Source of the DNA: Variovorax paradoxus_P
GTDB lineage: Bacteria; Pseudomonadota; Gammaproteobacteria; Burkholderiales; Burkholderiaceae_C
Strand: one strand, 5' to 3'
Assembly: GCF_050627025.1 (NCBI RefSeq)
Contig: NZ_CP192472.1
Length of the DNA stretch: 64,000 bases
Made by a program: the position numbers and the translations under genes. The stretch's first letter is position 1; every line of letters starts with the position of its first letter. Under the pieces are notes generated by a model. That model was not told where the DNA came from. It worked only from the letters and a program-made list of their open reading frames with translations, and searched no databases. This document shows positions 17,942 through 25,596 of the stretch, one piece after another.

Positions 17942-18598
17942 TCAGTTGCTCAGGGCGGCCAGCGCGCGCTGGGTGATCTCTTCGACGGTGCCTACGCCCT
18001 TGATGGCACGGTACTTGGGTGCCGAAGCCGGATCGGCCTTGGCCCATGCCGAGTAGTAGTCGACCAGCGGACGCGTCTGCTGGCTGTACACCTCGAGCCG
18101 CTTGCGCACGGTTTCTTCTTCGTCGTCCTTGCGCTGGATGAGTTCTTCGCCCGTGACGTCGTCCTTGCCCTCGACCTTCGGTGGGTTGAACTTGACGTGA
18201 TAGATGCGGCCCGATGCCGGATGCGAGCGACGACCGCTCATGCGCTCGATGATGTCGCTGAAAGGCACGTCGATCTCGAGCACGTAGTCGAGCTTGACGC
18301 CGGCCGCCTTCATGGCGTCGGCCTGTGGAATGGTGCGCGGGAAGCCGTCGAACAGGAACCCGTCGGCGCAATCGGATTGCGCGATACGTTCCTTCACCAG
18401 GTTGATGATGAGGTCGTCGCTCACCAGGCCACCCGATTCCATGACCGCCTTGGCTTGCTGGCCGAGCGGCGTGCCAGCCTTGACGGCTGCGCGCAGCATG
18501 TCGCCGGTCGAAATTTGAGGAATGCCGTATTTCTGGCAGATGAAGGCCGCTTGCGTGCCTTTGCCCGCCCCGGGCGCGCCCAGCAAAATTAGTCTCAT
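17942..18598 (-). CDS. adk: Adenylate kinase
   Basis: A 218-residue long-type adenylate kinase interconverting ATP + AMP and 2 ADP. P-loop GAPGAGKGTQA (7-17), the AMP-site STGDMLRAAV, the FDGFPRT segment near 84-90, and the LID with RRSHPASGRIYH are all present. The LID lacks the four zinc cysteines, as in Gram-negative enzymes. It lies 135 bases from kdsB in the same orientation; the gap holds no gene. Confidence 0.97.
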   Translation of the reverse strand: MRLILLGAPGAGKGTQAAFICQKYGIPQISTGDMLRAAVKAGTPLGQQAKAVMESGGLVSDDLIINLVKERIAQSDCADGFLFDGFPRTIPQADAMKAAGVKLDYVLEIDVPFSDIIERMSGRRSHPASGRIYHVKFNPPKVEGKDDVTGEELIQRKDDEEETVRKRLEVYSQQTRPLVDYYSAWAKADPASAPKYRAIKGVGTVEEITQRALAALSN

Positions 18599-18733
18599 GG
18601 TGTCCTCGGACGGTTCTTAGATCTTGTGTCGCACCAAGCGACGGCCCGGGAGCCGTGCAGGGCGGAATTGCGTCGAGGATAGCATGCGAAAGCGTGAAGA
18701 ATTTCCGTTACAGCCGCCCCTGCGGCCCACGCT

Positions 18734-19504
18734 TCAGGGTGTTGGCTTGGCTGCGAACAGCGCACGCACGCGGGCCAGGTCTTCGGGGGTGTCGATGCCC
18801 GGGCCGGGAGCCGCTTGGGTGACATGCACCGCAATGCGGTGCCCGTGCCAGAGGGCCCGCAATTGTTCGAGTGCTTCGGTCGCCTCGACCGGCGCCGGCG
18901 GCAGCGAAGGAAATTTGCGCACGAAACCGGCACGGTAGCCATAAATGCCGATGTGGCGCAGCGGTGCCGGGCTAGGCAGCGCGGTTGGCACCCGGTTGAC
19001 GGAGCCGTCGCGCCACCACGGAACGGGCGCGCGGCTGAAGTACAGCGCATTGCCCTTTGCGTCGAGCACCGCCTTCACCACGTTCGGGTTGACAAAGTCA
19101 TCGAGCGAGTCGATTTCATGGGCCGCGGTGCTCATGGCGGCTTCTGGTTGAAGGACAAGCGCTGAAGCAACGGCATCGATCAGCAATGGGTCGATCAGCG
19201 GCTCGTCGCCTTGCACATTGACGACGATATCGTCGCCATCGAGGCCGAGTTTCTCGCAGGCTTCGGCAAGGCGGTCGGTGCCGCTCGGATGATCCTGGCG
19301 CGTGAGGATGACCTCCACGCCGTGCTGCTTGCATGCCGACAGAATGGAAAGATCGTCTGCGGCAACCACTACCCGCAGCGCTGTCGATTGGCTTGCCCGT
19401 TGCGCCACCCGCACCACCATGGGCAAGCCTGCGATGTCCGCCAGCGGTTTGTTGGGCAGCCTGGTCGAGGCCAGGCGCGCCGGCACCAGAACAGTAAAGC
19501 TCAC
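18734..19504 (-). CDS. kdsB: 3-deoxy-manno-octulosonate cytidylyltransferase
   Basis: A 256-residue CMP-Kdo synthetase, activating Kdo for lipid A core synthesis. Signatures: ARLASTRLPNKPLADIAGLPM (the first 20 of these bind CTP), the ILTRQDHPSGTDRLAEA segment, NVQGDEPLI with metal-binding Asp, and the HIGIYGYR strand. The start is GTG at 19502-19504, which overlaps the ycaR stop by four bases (GTGA), so it is translationally coupled in the lpxK-ycaR-kdsB group. Confidence 0.96.
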   Translation of the reverse strand: MSFTVLVPARLASTRLPNKPLADIAGLPMVVRVAQRASQSTALRVVVAADDLSILSACKQHGVEVILTRQDHPSGTDRLAEACEKLGLDGDDIVVNVQGDEPLIDPLLIDAVASALVLQPEAAMSTAAHEIDSLDDFVNPNVVKAVLDAKGNALYFSRAPVPWWRDGSVNRVPTALPSPAPLRHIGIYGYRAGFVRKFPSLPPAPVEATEALEQLRALWHGHRIAVHVTQAAPGPGIDTPEDLARVRALFAAKPTP

Positions 19505-19683
19505 AGCCCCAGCTCTTCGTCGGACAGCGTGCGCGCCTCGTTCTCGAGCAGCACCGGAATTCCGTCGCGCACCGGATAGGCGAGGCGGGCGCTGCGCGAG
19601 CAGAGCTCCTGCTTTTCGGCGTTCCAGGTCAGCGGGCCCTTGGTTACGGGGCAGACGAGCAGTTCAAGCAGCTTGGTATCCAT
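19501..19683 (-). CDS. YcaR/Trm112-family small protein
   Basis: A 60-residue protein with the Trm112/YcaR pattern: MDTKLLELLVCPVTKGPLTW, a QELCSR turn, and the conserved YPVRDGIPVLLENEAR end. Family members are small zinc-ribbon-like partners of other enzymes. Only one Cys is left in the first knuckle (CPVT instead of CPxC), with another Cys at position 28, so a full zinc site is doubtful. It sits between lpxK and kdsB as in many proteobacteria and overlaps lpxK by 20 bases and kdsB by four. Confidence 0.85.
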   Translation of the reverse strand: MDTKLLELLVCPVTKGPLTWNAEKQELCSRSARLAYPVRDGIPVLLENEARTLSDEELGL

Positions 19684-20686
19684 CGAGCGATGATAGCTTT
19701 GCGTCGAGCGCGGCGAAGAATTCCGGGGCGGGCGTGAAATGCAGCGGCACAGCGAGTGCGCCGGGGGCTTTCCGCCACAGCTTGACTGCGTCTTTCTCGG
19801 TGCAGAGCAATGGGTGTCCGGCATCGGCTGGCGCTTGCCAGTCGGCGAAGTCGTAGTGGTCGGGCAGCCCGAAGGTCTCGGTCAGCGTGAGGCCGCGCGC
19901 ACGCAGCATGTCGAAAAAGGCTTCGGGCCTTGCAATGGCTGCAAGTGCGATCGCTGGCTTGCCGGCGAGAGCACTCAGCGCTACGCGGTTGCCATCGCTC
20001 GTTATAGCTTCTTGCGCCAGTGCGCGGGTCGCGGTGTAGCCGCGGTCGAATGCCGGCCGCTCTCCGCTGTGGAGCACGAGGTCGCACCGTCGCGGCCAAG
20101 GCTCGCGCAGAGGCCCGGCGGGCAACCGCCAGCCATTGCCGACACCGCGGTCGTCGAACACACAGAGCTCGATATCGCGCGCAAGCGCCAGGTGCTGCAG
20201 CCCATCGTCGCTCACGATGATCTGGGTGGCCGGATGTCGCACCAGCAGGGCCTGCGCAGCCTCCACACGGCGCCGGGCCACGAAAACAGGTGCACCGGTG
20301 GCACGGCGGATCAGCGCCGGTTCGTCGCCCACGTCCTGCGGATCGCTTTCGTCCAGCACCTCACGGCAGTCGTCTGTGCTGCGGCCGTAGCCGCGCGAGA
20401 TCACTCCAACGCGCAAACCGCGGCCCTGCAGATGCCGAACCACGGCCATCACGACTGGCGTCTTGCCGGCACCGCCCGCAATGACATTGCCCACGACGAT
20501 CACGGGCACCTGTACGCGTTCGGTTTTCAGCCATCCCAGCCGGTAGAACCAGCTTCGCAGTGCGAAGAGCGCCGCATAGACAAGCGACAGCGGCCAAAGC
20601 AGCCAAGCCAGCACACCGCGATGCAGCCACGCGCGCTGCAGCCGCGAGGCCGGTGCGCTGTGACTGCTGCTGCCGTAGGGCGGCAC
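19664..20686 (-). CDS. lpxK: Tetraacyldisaccharide 4'-kinase
   Basis: A 340-residue membrane-associated kinase that phosphorylates the 4' position of the lipid A precursor. An N-terminal hydrophobic helix near 25-45 anchors it to the inner membrane. The P-loop is VGNVIAGGAGKTPVV (near 66-80), followed by ISRGYGR and the DDGLQH motif used in catalysis. Start at 20686 is immediately adjacent to the exbD stop (20687), which supports a single envelope operon exbB-exbD-lpxK-ycaR-kdsB. Confidence 0.95.
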   Translation of the reverse strand: MPPYGSSSHSAPASRLQRAWLHRGVLAWLLWPLSLVYAALFALRSWFYRLGWLKTERVQVPVIVVGNVIAGGAGKTPVVMAVVRHLQGRGLRVGVISRGYGRSTDDCREVLDESDPQDVGDEPALIRRATGAPVFVARRRVEAAQALLVRHPATQIIVSDDGLQHLALARDIELCVFDDRGVGNGWRLPAGPLREPWPRRCDLVLHSGERPAFDRGYTATRALAQEAITSDGNRVALSALAGKPAIALAAIARPEAFFDMLRARGLTLTETFGLPDHYDFADWQAPADAGHPLLCTEKDAVKLWRKAPGALAVPLHFTPAPEFFAALDAKLSSLDGYQAA

Positions 20687-21127
20687 TCAGCGTCCCGCTT
20701 GCGCCGTCGATTGGGCTGCGAAGGTGATCTGCACCAGGCCGGCCCGGCGAGCTGCTTCCATGACCGTGATCACGGCCTGGTGCGGGCTGCTGGCGTCGGC
20801 GCTGATGATGACCACGCTGTCCTTGCCGCCCGTTGCTGCCGCGCCGAGAGCGGCGGCCACCGTGGCCACGTTGCGATCGGCAAGCGGGGTCTTGTTGATC
20901 GAGTAGCGGCCGTCGGCCGACACCGCCACGATCACTTCCTTGGGATAGTCGCGCTGCGAGTCGACGTCCGCCGTTGGCAGGCGCAACTGCATCTCCGTGA
21001 ACTTGCTGTAGGTGGTCGACAGCATCAAAAAGATGAGCACCACCAGCAGCACGTCGATGAACGGGATCAGATTGATCTCGGGCTCGTCCCGCGCGCCGTG
21101 GCGAAAGTGCATGCGGCCGCGGCTCAT
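20687..21127 (-). CDS. exbD: ExbD/TolR-family biopolymer transport protein
   Basis: A 146-residue protein with a short cytosolic N-terminus, one transmembrane helix (about 17-38, INLIPFIDVLLVVLIFLML) carrying the conserved Asp that takes part in proton flow, and a periplasmic domain ending in QAVITVMEAARRAGLVQITFA. ExbD works with ExbB to energise TonB-dependent outer-membrane transport. No tonB is in the window. Location upstream of lpxK, in place of the msbA seen elsewhere, is known in betaproteobacteria. Confidence 0.92.
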   Translation of the reverse strand: MSRGRMHFRHGARDEPEINLIPFIDVLLVVLIFLMLSTTYSKFTEMQLRLPTADVDSQRDYPKEVIVAVSADGRYSINKTPLADRNVATVAAALGAAATGGKDSVVIISADASSPHQAVITVMEAARRAGLVQITFAAQSTAQAGR

Positions 21128-21173
21128 GCCCGGTCTCCGTCAAAACCGGCAATGGCAAGCGTGGGGACGGTCA

Positions 21174-21806
21174 TCATTTCCGAAGCGCGTTCAGATGGCG
21201 GGCAAAGCGCTCGCCCGACAATTCGAGGTTCAACAGGTATTCGTCGACCCGGCTGCGGAAATAGCGCCAGAAGATCAGGGTCGGAATGGCCACGATCAGG
21301 CCGAAAGCCGTGTTGTAGAGCGCAATCGAAATGCCGTGTGCCAACTGCGCCGGATTTCCGGAACCCACCGCACCGCTGCCTGGCGACTGCGAGCCGAAGA
21401 TCTCGATCATGCCGATCACAGTGCCCAGGAGGCCGAGCAGGGGAGCGGCTGACGCAATGGTTGCCAGCGCGGGCAAATAGCGCTCCAGCTTGTGCGCCAC
21501 CGTGCGGCCCGAGGCTTCCATTGCCGCGCGAAGGTCGTCTTCGGTGCAGCGGGGGTTGGCGTTGAGCGCGCGCAGACCGGAGGCCAGCACCTGCCCGAGC
21601 AACGAATTGCGTTCGAGCTTGGTCACCACGTCAGGGCCCGGAACCGAGCCGTGCGAGACGGTCATCGCCTCGTCGAGCAGTTTGGGCGGCAAGACCTTCA
21701 CGGTCTTCAAGCTTGTGAAACGTTCTATAACCAGCGCGAGCGCGATGACCGAACAAGCGAGCAATGGCCAAATCGGCCAGCCCGCGGCAACTATGATGGA
21801 AAACAA
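21174..21806 (-). CDS. exbB: ExbB/MotA/TolQ-family proton channel protein
   Basis: A 210-residue inner-membrane protein with three transmembrane segments: one near the N-terminus (about 6-28) and two in the C-terminal half (APLLGLLGTVIGMIEIF and the ALYNTAFGLIVAIPTLIFW helix). These are the MotA/TolQ/ExbB signature helices. The chosen start is TTG at 21804-21806 because a GGAGG lies six bases upstream and the protein then begins right before the first helix; a longer in-frame reading adds an arginine-rich unrelated stretch. It pairs with exbD 46 bases downstream. Confidence 0.92.
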   Translation of the reverse strand: MFSIIVAAGWPIWPLLACSVIALALVIERFTSLKTVKVLPPKLLDEAMTVSHGSVPGPDVVTKLERNSLLGQVLASGLRALNANPRCTEDDLRAAMEASGRTVAHKLERYLPALATIASAAPLLGLLGTVIGMIEIFGSQSPGSGAVGSGNPAQLAHGISIALYNTAFGLIVAIPTLIFWRYFRSRVDEYLLNLELSGERFARHLNALRK

Positions 21807-22119
21807 GAAAATCCTCCGGCCCGTAGACTGCAAATGCGCGGCGATTATCCACCGAGCCCACCATCGCCACGCGGCTCGTTTGCTTGTAAGCAAAGACGCA
21901 CAGATTCTGTGGATAACTTTGTGATTAACCCGTGGCGCAACGTGTCCGGACCCGCATGGCACGGGCTTTCCATTAGATCGATTGAATTTTGAGCAGCACT
22001 TTTCTTAATGAAATCAACAGGTTGCACGACAAACCGTGCGCCTGTTTCGTATCGGGCCCCTACCGCCTGTGGGTGGCCGCTCACTGTGGAAGAGTGGTCG
22101 CCGGCCACTTGTGCGATTT
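21807..22119. other. Divergent intergenic region between exbB and xseA
   Basis: About 313 bases without a convincing gene, depending on the xseA start. It is noticeably richer in A+T around 21890-22020 than the flanks, which fits promoters for the two divergent genes. I see no clear inverted repeat, terminator or RNA gene. A weak sigma70-like pair (TTGAAT, 18 bases, TAATGA) near 21985 could serve xseA, with low confidence. Confidence 0.4.
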
Positions 22120-23430
22120 GTGAATCTGCGTGAACCGAATACCACACCAGGTCCGCGGATCTGGGCTGTAGGCGCGCTGTGCCGCGCGGTTGCCGATGCG
22201 CTCGACGCGCGCTTCAACCCGGTTGCGGTGCGTGGCGAAATCTCGGGTTTTTCGCGCGCCTCAAGTGGACATTGTTACTTCGCGCTCAAGGACGAGTCCG
22301 GCCAACTGCGCTGCGCAATGTTCAGGCGAGCGGCCGGCCTGCTCGATTTTTCGCCGCGCGACGGCGACCAGGTCGAGGTGCGCGGGCGCCTGGCGGTCTA
22401 TGAGCCGCGCGGTGATCTGCAACTGGTGGTCGAAAGCCTGCAGCGCGCGGGGCAAGGCGCGTTGTTCGAGCAGTTTCTTCAGCGCAAGGCGCGGCTCGAG
22501 GCCGAAGGGCTGTTCGATGCCGGCCGCAAGCGGGCACTGCCCACAATGCCGCGGGCAGTGGGCCTGGTGACCTCGCTGGGCGCAGCGGCGTTGCACGACG
22601 TGGTTACCGCGTTGCGGCGCCGCGTGCCGCACATTCCGGTGGTTCTGGCGCCTGCGGCGGTGCAGGGCGCGGGTGCTCCGGCAGAGCTCGTGCGTGCACT
22701 GCAGTCGCTTTATGCGCTGCAGCCGGCGGTCGACGTCATCTTGTTGGTGCGGGGCGGCGGCTCCATCGAAGACCTCTGGGCTTTCAACGACGAAACCTTG
22801 GCTCGCACCATTGTGCAAAGCCCGGTCCCGCTGATCTGCGGAGTGGGGCACGAAACCGACTTCACCATTGCCGACTTTTGCGCCGATCTGCGCGCGCCTA
22901 CGCCTACCGCCGCCGCAGAACTCGTCAGTGCCCCCCAAGCCATGTGGCTCGGTGCGATCGACCTGCTCGGTGAGCGCCTCAGCGACGCTATGGATACCCG
23001 GCTTGACGTGTTGGGCCAGCGGCTCGACCAGGCGGCCGCAAGGCTTGGACGGCCTTCGACGCTGGTGGCCCGCCAGCAGCTTCAACTCGCGCACCATTCC
23101 CAGCGCCTGCGCTACGCATTGCTATCGAGAACCGAGCGTCTCGCCCATGGGCCACGCTCCATCTCCGCCGATTACCCGTTGAAGCTCGAGCGGGCGCTTG
23201 CCCAGCGGCGCGAGCGGCTCGAGCGGGTGGCCATGCGCCTTCGGCTGCTCGATCCGGCGCTGGTGCTGCAGCGTGGCTACGCCTGGCTTACCGGCCCCGA
23301 CGGTCGCGCGATCATCAGCGCAAAGACGCTGAATGCAGGCGACGCCGTCGTTGCGCGGCTCGCCGATGGCTCGGTAGACCTGACCGTAAGGTCCGGCGAA
23401 ACGGGACCGCGTCCGACGCCGGGCGCGTGA
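22120..23430 (+). CDS. xseA: Exodeoxyribonuclease VII large subunit
   Basis: XseA, the catalytic subunit of exonuclease VII, which degrades single-stranded DNA from both ends. An N-terminal OB fold (WAVGALCRAVADALDARF, then VRGEISGFSRASSGHCYFALKD) is followed by the catalytic domain with GLVTSLGAAALHDVV, RGGGSIEDLWAFNDE and GVGHETDFTIADF, then a coiled-coil-rich region and a C-terminal strand segment (LQRGYAWLTGPDGR). All possible starts are GTG; 22120 (436 aa) keeps the OB fold with a short lead, while 22036 would give 464 aa. None has a strong Shine-Dalgarno. The small subunit xseB is not in the window. Confidence 0.93.
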   Translation: MNLREPNTTPGPRIWAVGALCRAVADALDARFNPVAVRGEISGFSRASSGHCYFALKDESGQLRCAMFRRAAGLLDFSPRDGDQVEVRGRLAVYEPRGDLQLVVESLQRAGQGALFEQFLQRKARLEAEGLFDAGRKRALPTMPRAVGLVTSLGAAALHDVVTALRRRVPHIPVVLAPAAVQGAGAPAELVRALQSLYALQPAVDVILLVRGGGSIEDLWAFNDETLARTIVQSPVPLICGVGHETDFTIADFCADLRAPTPTAAAELVSAPQAMWLGAIDLLGERLSDAMDTRLDVLGQRLDQAAARLGRPSTLVARQQLQLAHHSQRLRYALLSRTERLAHGPRSISADYPLKLERALAQRRERLERVAMRLRLLDPALVLQRGYAWLTGPDGRAIISAKTLNAGDAVVARLADGSVDLTVRSGETGPRPTPGA

Positions 23431-23480
23431 TTCCTTTCTAGAATCCTTTATTCCCCGCAACCAACCCACGAGAAAAAACC

Positions 23481-24062
23481 ATGGAACATGTGCTCCCACC
23501 CCTGCCGTATGCGCTTGATGCGCTGGCACCCGAGTACTCGAAGGAAACCCTCGAGTACCACTACGGCAAGCACCACAACGCCTACGTGGTGAACCTGAAC
23601 AACCTGCAAAAGGGCACCGAGTTCGAATCGATGACGCTCGAGGAGATCGTTAAGAAGTCCAGCGGCGGCATCTACAACAACGCCGCCCAGATCTGGAATC
23701 ACACCTTCTTCTGGAACTGCATGAAGCCGCAGGGCGGCGGCACTCCGACCGGCGCGCTGGCCAAGGCCATCGATGCCAAGTGGGGCAGCTACGACGCGTT
23801 CAAGGAAGCGTTCGTGAAGTCGGCCGTGGGCAACTTCGGCTCGGGCTGGACTTGGCTGGTGAAGAAGGCCGACGGTTCGGTGGACATCGTGAACATGGGC
23901 GCCGCCGGCACGCCGCTGACCACGGGCGACACGCCGGTGCTGACGGTGGACGTGTGGGAACACGCCTATTACATCGACTACCGCAACCTGCGCCCCAAGT
24001 TCGTCGAGACATTCCTGGCCAAGCTGGTCAACTGGGACTTCGCGGCCAAGAACTTCGGCTGA
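23481..24062 (+). CDS. sodB: Iron superoxide dismutase
   Basis: A 193-residue cytoplasmic superoxide dismutase. Metal ligands are His27 (in YHYGKHHNAYV), His near 74 (NHTFFWNC), and the Asp and His of DVWEHAYYIDY near 157-161. The NNAAQIWNH segment with Gln, and GSGWTWLV, are characteristic of Fe rather than Mn enzymes. It stands alone with a terminator downstream; a TAGAAT -10-like sequence lies about 45 bases upstream without a clear -35 element. Confidence 0.96.
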   Translation: MEHVLPPLPYALDALAPEYSKETLEYHYGKHHNAYVVNLNNLQKGTEFESMTLEEIVKKSSGGIYNNAAQIWNHTFFWNCMKPQGGGTPTGALAKAIDAKWGSYDAFKEAFVKSAVGNFGSGWTWLVKKADGSVDIVNMGAAGTPLTTGDTPVLTVDVWEHAYYIDYRNLRPKFVETFLAKLVNWDFAAKNFG

Positions 24063-24078
24063 GCGGGTTCTCCCATTG

Positions 24079-24107
24079 AAAAAGCCGACCCTCGGGTCGG
24101 CTTTTTT
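24079..24107. terminator. Bidirectional terminator between sodB and DUF192 gene
   Basis: A near-perfect stem (AAGCCGACCC / GGGTCGGCTT) with a two-base turn, flanked by A and T runs on either side. It lies 17 bases after sodB and can end transcription in both directions, though the downstream gene also points away from sodB's end in a convergent manner. Confidence 0.85.
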
Positions 24108-24130
24108 GTGGGCCGGACAATGGCGCGGAC

Positions 24131-24589
24131 TCAGCGCCGCGACGCGGCAAACAACTCGCCGCCCAACTTGGCGCCTTTCTTGATGTTCTTCTTGGCGAAC
24201 CAGCCCTGGTTCATTTCGAGCACGTAGCGCACCGGCTCTTCGGAGCAGTGCGAGTTCTCCGTCATGGGCTGCATGTCGACCAGGTTGACGATGCGGCCAT
24301 CGTCGGCCACGAAGGCGGCGGTCAGGGGCAGCAATGTGTTTCTCATCCAGAAGCACTGGGTGGCCGGCTGCTCGAAAACGAAGATCATGCCCTCGGACTG
24401 CGGCATTTCCTTGCGGAACATCAGGCCGATTTCCCGCTCGCGAGGGGTTTGCGCCACTTGCGCATCGATCTTGTACAAGCCGAGCGACAACTTGGTGCGT
24501 GCGAGGTCGGTCTGGGGTTGCTGTTGTGCCTGTGCCGGGCCGATCAGAGAGGCGGCGAGCAGGAGCAGGGCGGCGAAACGCTGAAACAT
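24131..24589 (-). CDS. DUF192-family exported protein
   Basis: A 152-residue protein with a cleavable signal peptide (hydrophobic stretch ending GPAQAQ near residue 21). The mature part has the DUF192 pattern: AQTPREREIGLMFRKEMP, the EGMIFVFEQPATQCFWMRNT strand and a VLEMNQGWFAKKNIKKG end. Members are small periplasmic or secreted beta proteins of unknown function. The ATG at 24589 is chosen; an in-frame TTG five codons upstream is possible. It is convergent with sodB. Confidence 0.85.
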   Translation of the reverse strand: MFQRFAALLLLAASLIGPAQAQQQPQTDLARTKLSLGLYKIDAQVAQTPREREIGLMFRKEMPQSEGMIFVFEQPATQCFWMRNTLLPLTAAFVADDGRIVNLVDMQPMTENSHCSEEPVRYVLEMNQGWFAKKNIKKGAKLGGELFAASRR

Positions 24590-24641
24590 CGGGGCTTCTT
24601 TCAAGGCGGGTTCAAGGACGCAGGTTCAAAGGCGTGTGACC

Positions 24642-24669
24642 AAGAAAAATGCCCGCTGATGCGGGCATT
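24642..24669 (-). terminator. Terminator of small secreted protein gene
   Basis: A 9-bp stem (AATGCCCGC / GCGGGCATT) around a TGAT loop. On the minus strand it is followed by TTTTTCTT, so it terminates the 67-residue protein gene read toward lower coordinates and separates it from the DUF192 gene. Confidence 0.75.
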
Positions 24670-24697
24670 GGCAGGCATTGCCGGTGAGCTCGGCAGC

Positions 24698-24901
24698 TTA
24701 CACCTTCTTGGGTGCGGTCGCGTGGGCCTTGGCTGCGTGGTGGCGCACCTTGTGCTTCTTCACGGCGTGCTTTGCAGGCTGCTTGGCCTTGTGCGTGGCG
24801 GCGGCCATGGGCGCGTCTGTCTTGGGTGCGGGTTCGGCCTGTTGGGCAAATGCACCGGCTGCGAAGAGACCGGCGACCAGGGCTGCGAGCAGCTTGTTCA
24901 T
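24698..24901 (-). CDS. Small secreted Lys/His/Ala-rich protein
   Basis: A 67-residue protein: a clear signal peptide (MNKLLAALVAGLFAAGAFAQ) followed by a 47-residue low-complexity mature part rich in Lys, His, Ala and Pro, with repeated KH/HH motifs. The net charge is strongly positive. A Shine-Dalgarno AAGGA lies seven bases before the ATG. The signal peptide closely resembles that of the next gene upstream. Function is unknown; metal binding by the histidines or an envelope-stress role are guesses only. Confidence 0.65.
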   Translation of the reverse strand: MNKLLAALVAGLFAAGAFAQQAEPAPKTDAPMAAATHKAKQPAKHAVKKHKVRHHAAKAHATAPKKV

Positions 24902-25008
24902 GGAGACATCCTTTGAGATTGTAGATATGGACCACCTCCTTGCGAGAGGCCATCAATCAACGCGCCAGTCGCACGCCCTGGTTGACAGCCGTTCGGCAAT
25001 TGACGGCG

Positions 25009-25036
25009 AAAAAAAAACGCTCCGAAGAGCGCTTTT
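25009..25036. terminator. Bidirectional terminator between two small secreted protein genes
   Basis: A short stem (CGCTC / GAGCG plus flanking A/T pairs) around a CGAA loop, with a run of nine A before it and TTTTT after it. On the minus strand the A run becomes a long T tract, a strong Rho-independent signal for the 107-residue protein gene. Confidence 0.8.
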
Positions 25037-25054
25037 TCGTGGAAGCTCGCCGAA

Positions 25055-25378
25055 TTACTTCGGGGTGCTGCCTTGGGTCGACTTGCGCTTGACGCTGCCG
25101 TCCTTGTTGCGACGGCGCTGGTCGCGCGTTTCAGCGCGCTTTTCGCCGGAAGCCGCAGCCTTGTCGGCGCCGATGGCACCGCCTTCGGGCGTCTTGGCGA
25201 TGTCGCCGGCGGGAGCAGCCACTTGACCTGCAGGCTTTGCTTCCTTCTTGGCTTCCGCACGGGCTTGCGGCTTGCTGTTGGTAGCGTTGCCTTGCTCGGG
25301 CGTGGTGCCGGTGGGGTTCTGGGCGTAGGCGCCAGCGGCGAACAAGCCAGCGATCATGACTGCGAGAATTTTGCTCAT
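25055..25378 (-). CDS. Small secreted charged protein
   Basis: A 107-residue protein with a signal peptide (MSKILAVMIAGLFAAGAYAQ) and a mature part rich in Ala, Lys, Glu, Arg, Gly and Gln with no cysteines, ending in a basic RDQRRRNKDGSVKRKS stretch. It is probably disordered. GAGGA lies six bases before the ATG, which decides this start over a longer in-frame reading. It shares its leader with the 67-residue gene downstream, so the two are likely paralogues or share a module. Each has its own terminator. Confidence 0.7.
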   Translation of the reverse strand: MSKILAVMIAGLFAAGAYAQNPTGTTPEQGNATNSKPQARAEAKKEAKPAGQVAAPAGDIAKTPEGGAIGADKAAASGEKRAETRDQRRRNKDGSVKRKSTQGSTPK

Positions 25379-25596
25379 TGTGATTCCTCTATCGAGAATT
25401 GGTTGGAAACGCCTCCCGGCGAGCAGAAGGTCAGCCACTAACGAGACCATTGGCCTCAAGGTTGACAAACGCTCGCTGATGGGTTGCGTCTAAAATGTAC
25501 AGCGATTTGTTCGCGGGCTGTACAGCGATTCCCCGTCGCTGTCTGAATTCGCAGACAGTCGTCCGAATTACGTCACTCCCGGAGTCATTCCCCCTC

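Noticed and set aside
25462..25500. TTGACA and TAAAAT upstream of icd as a sigma70 promoter.
   Set aside because: The gap between them is about 23 bases, too long for a normal promoter.
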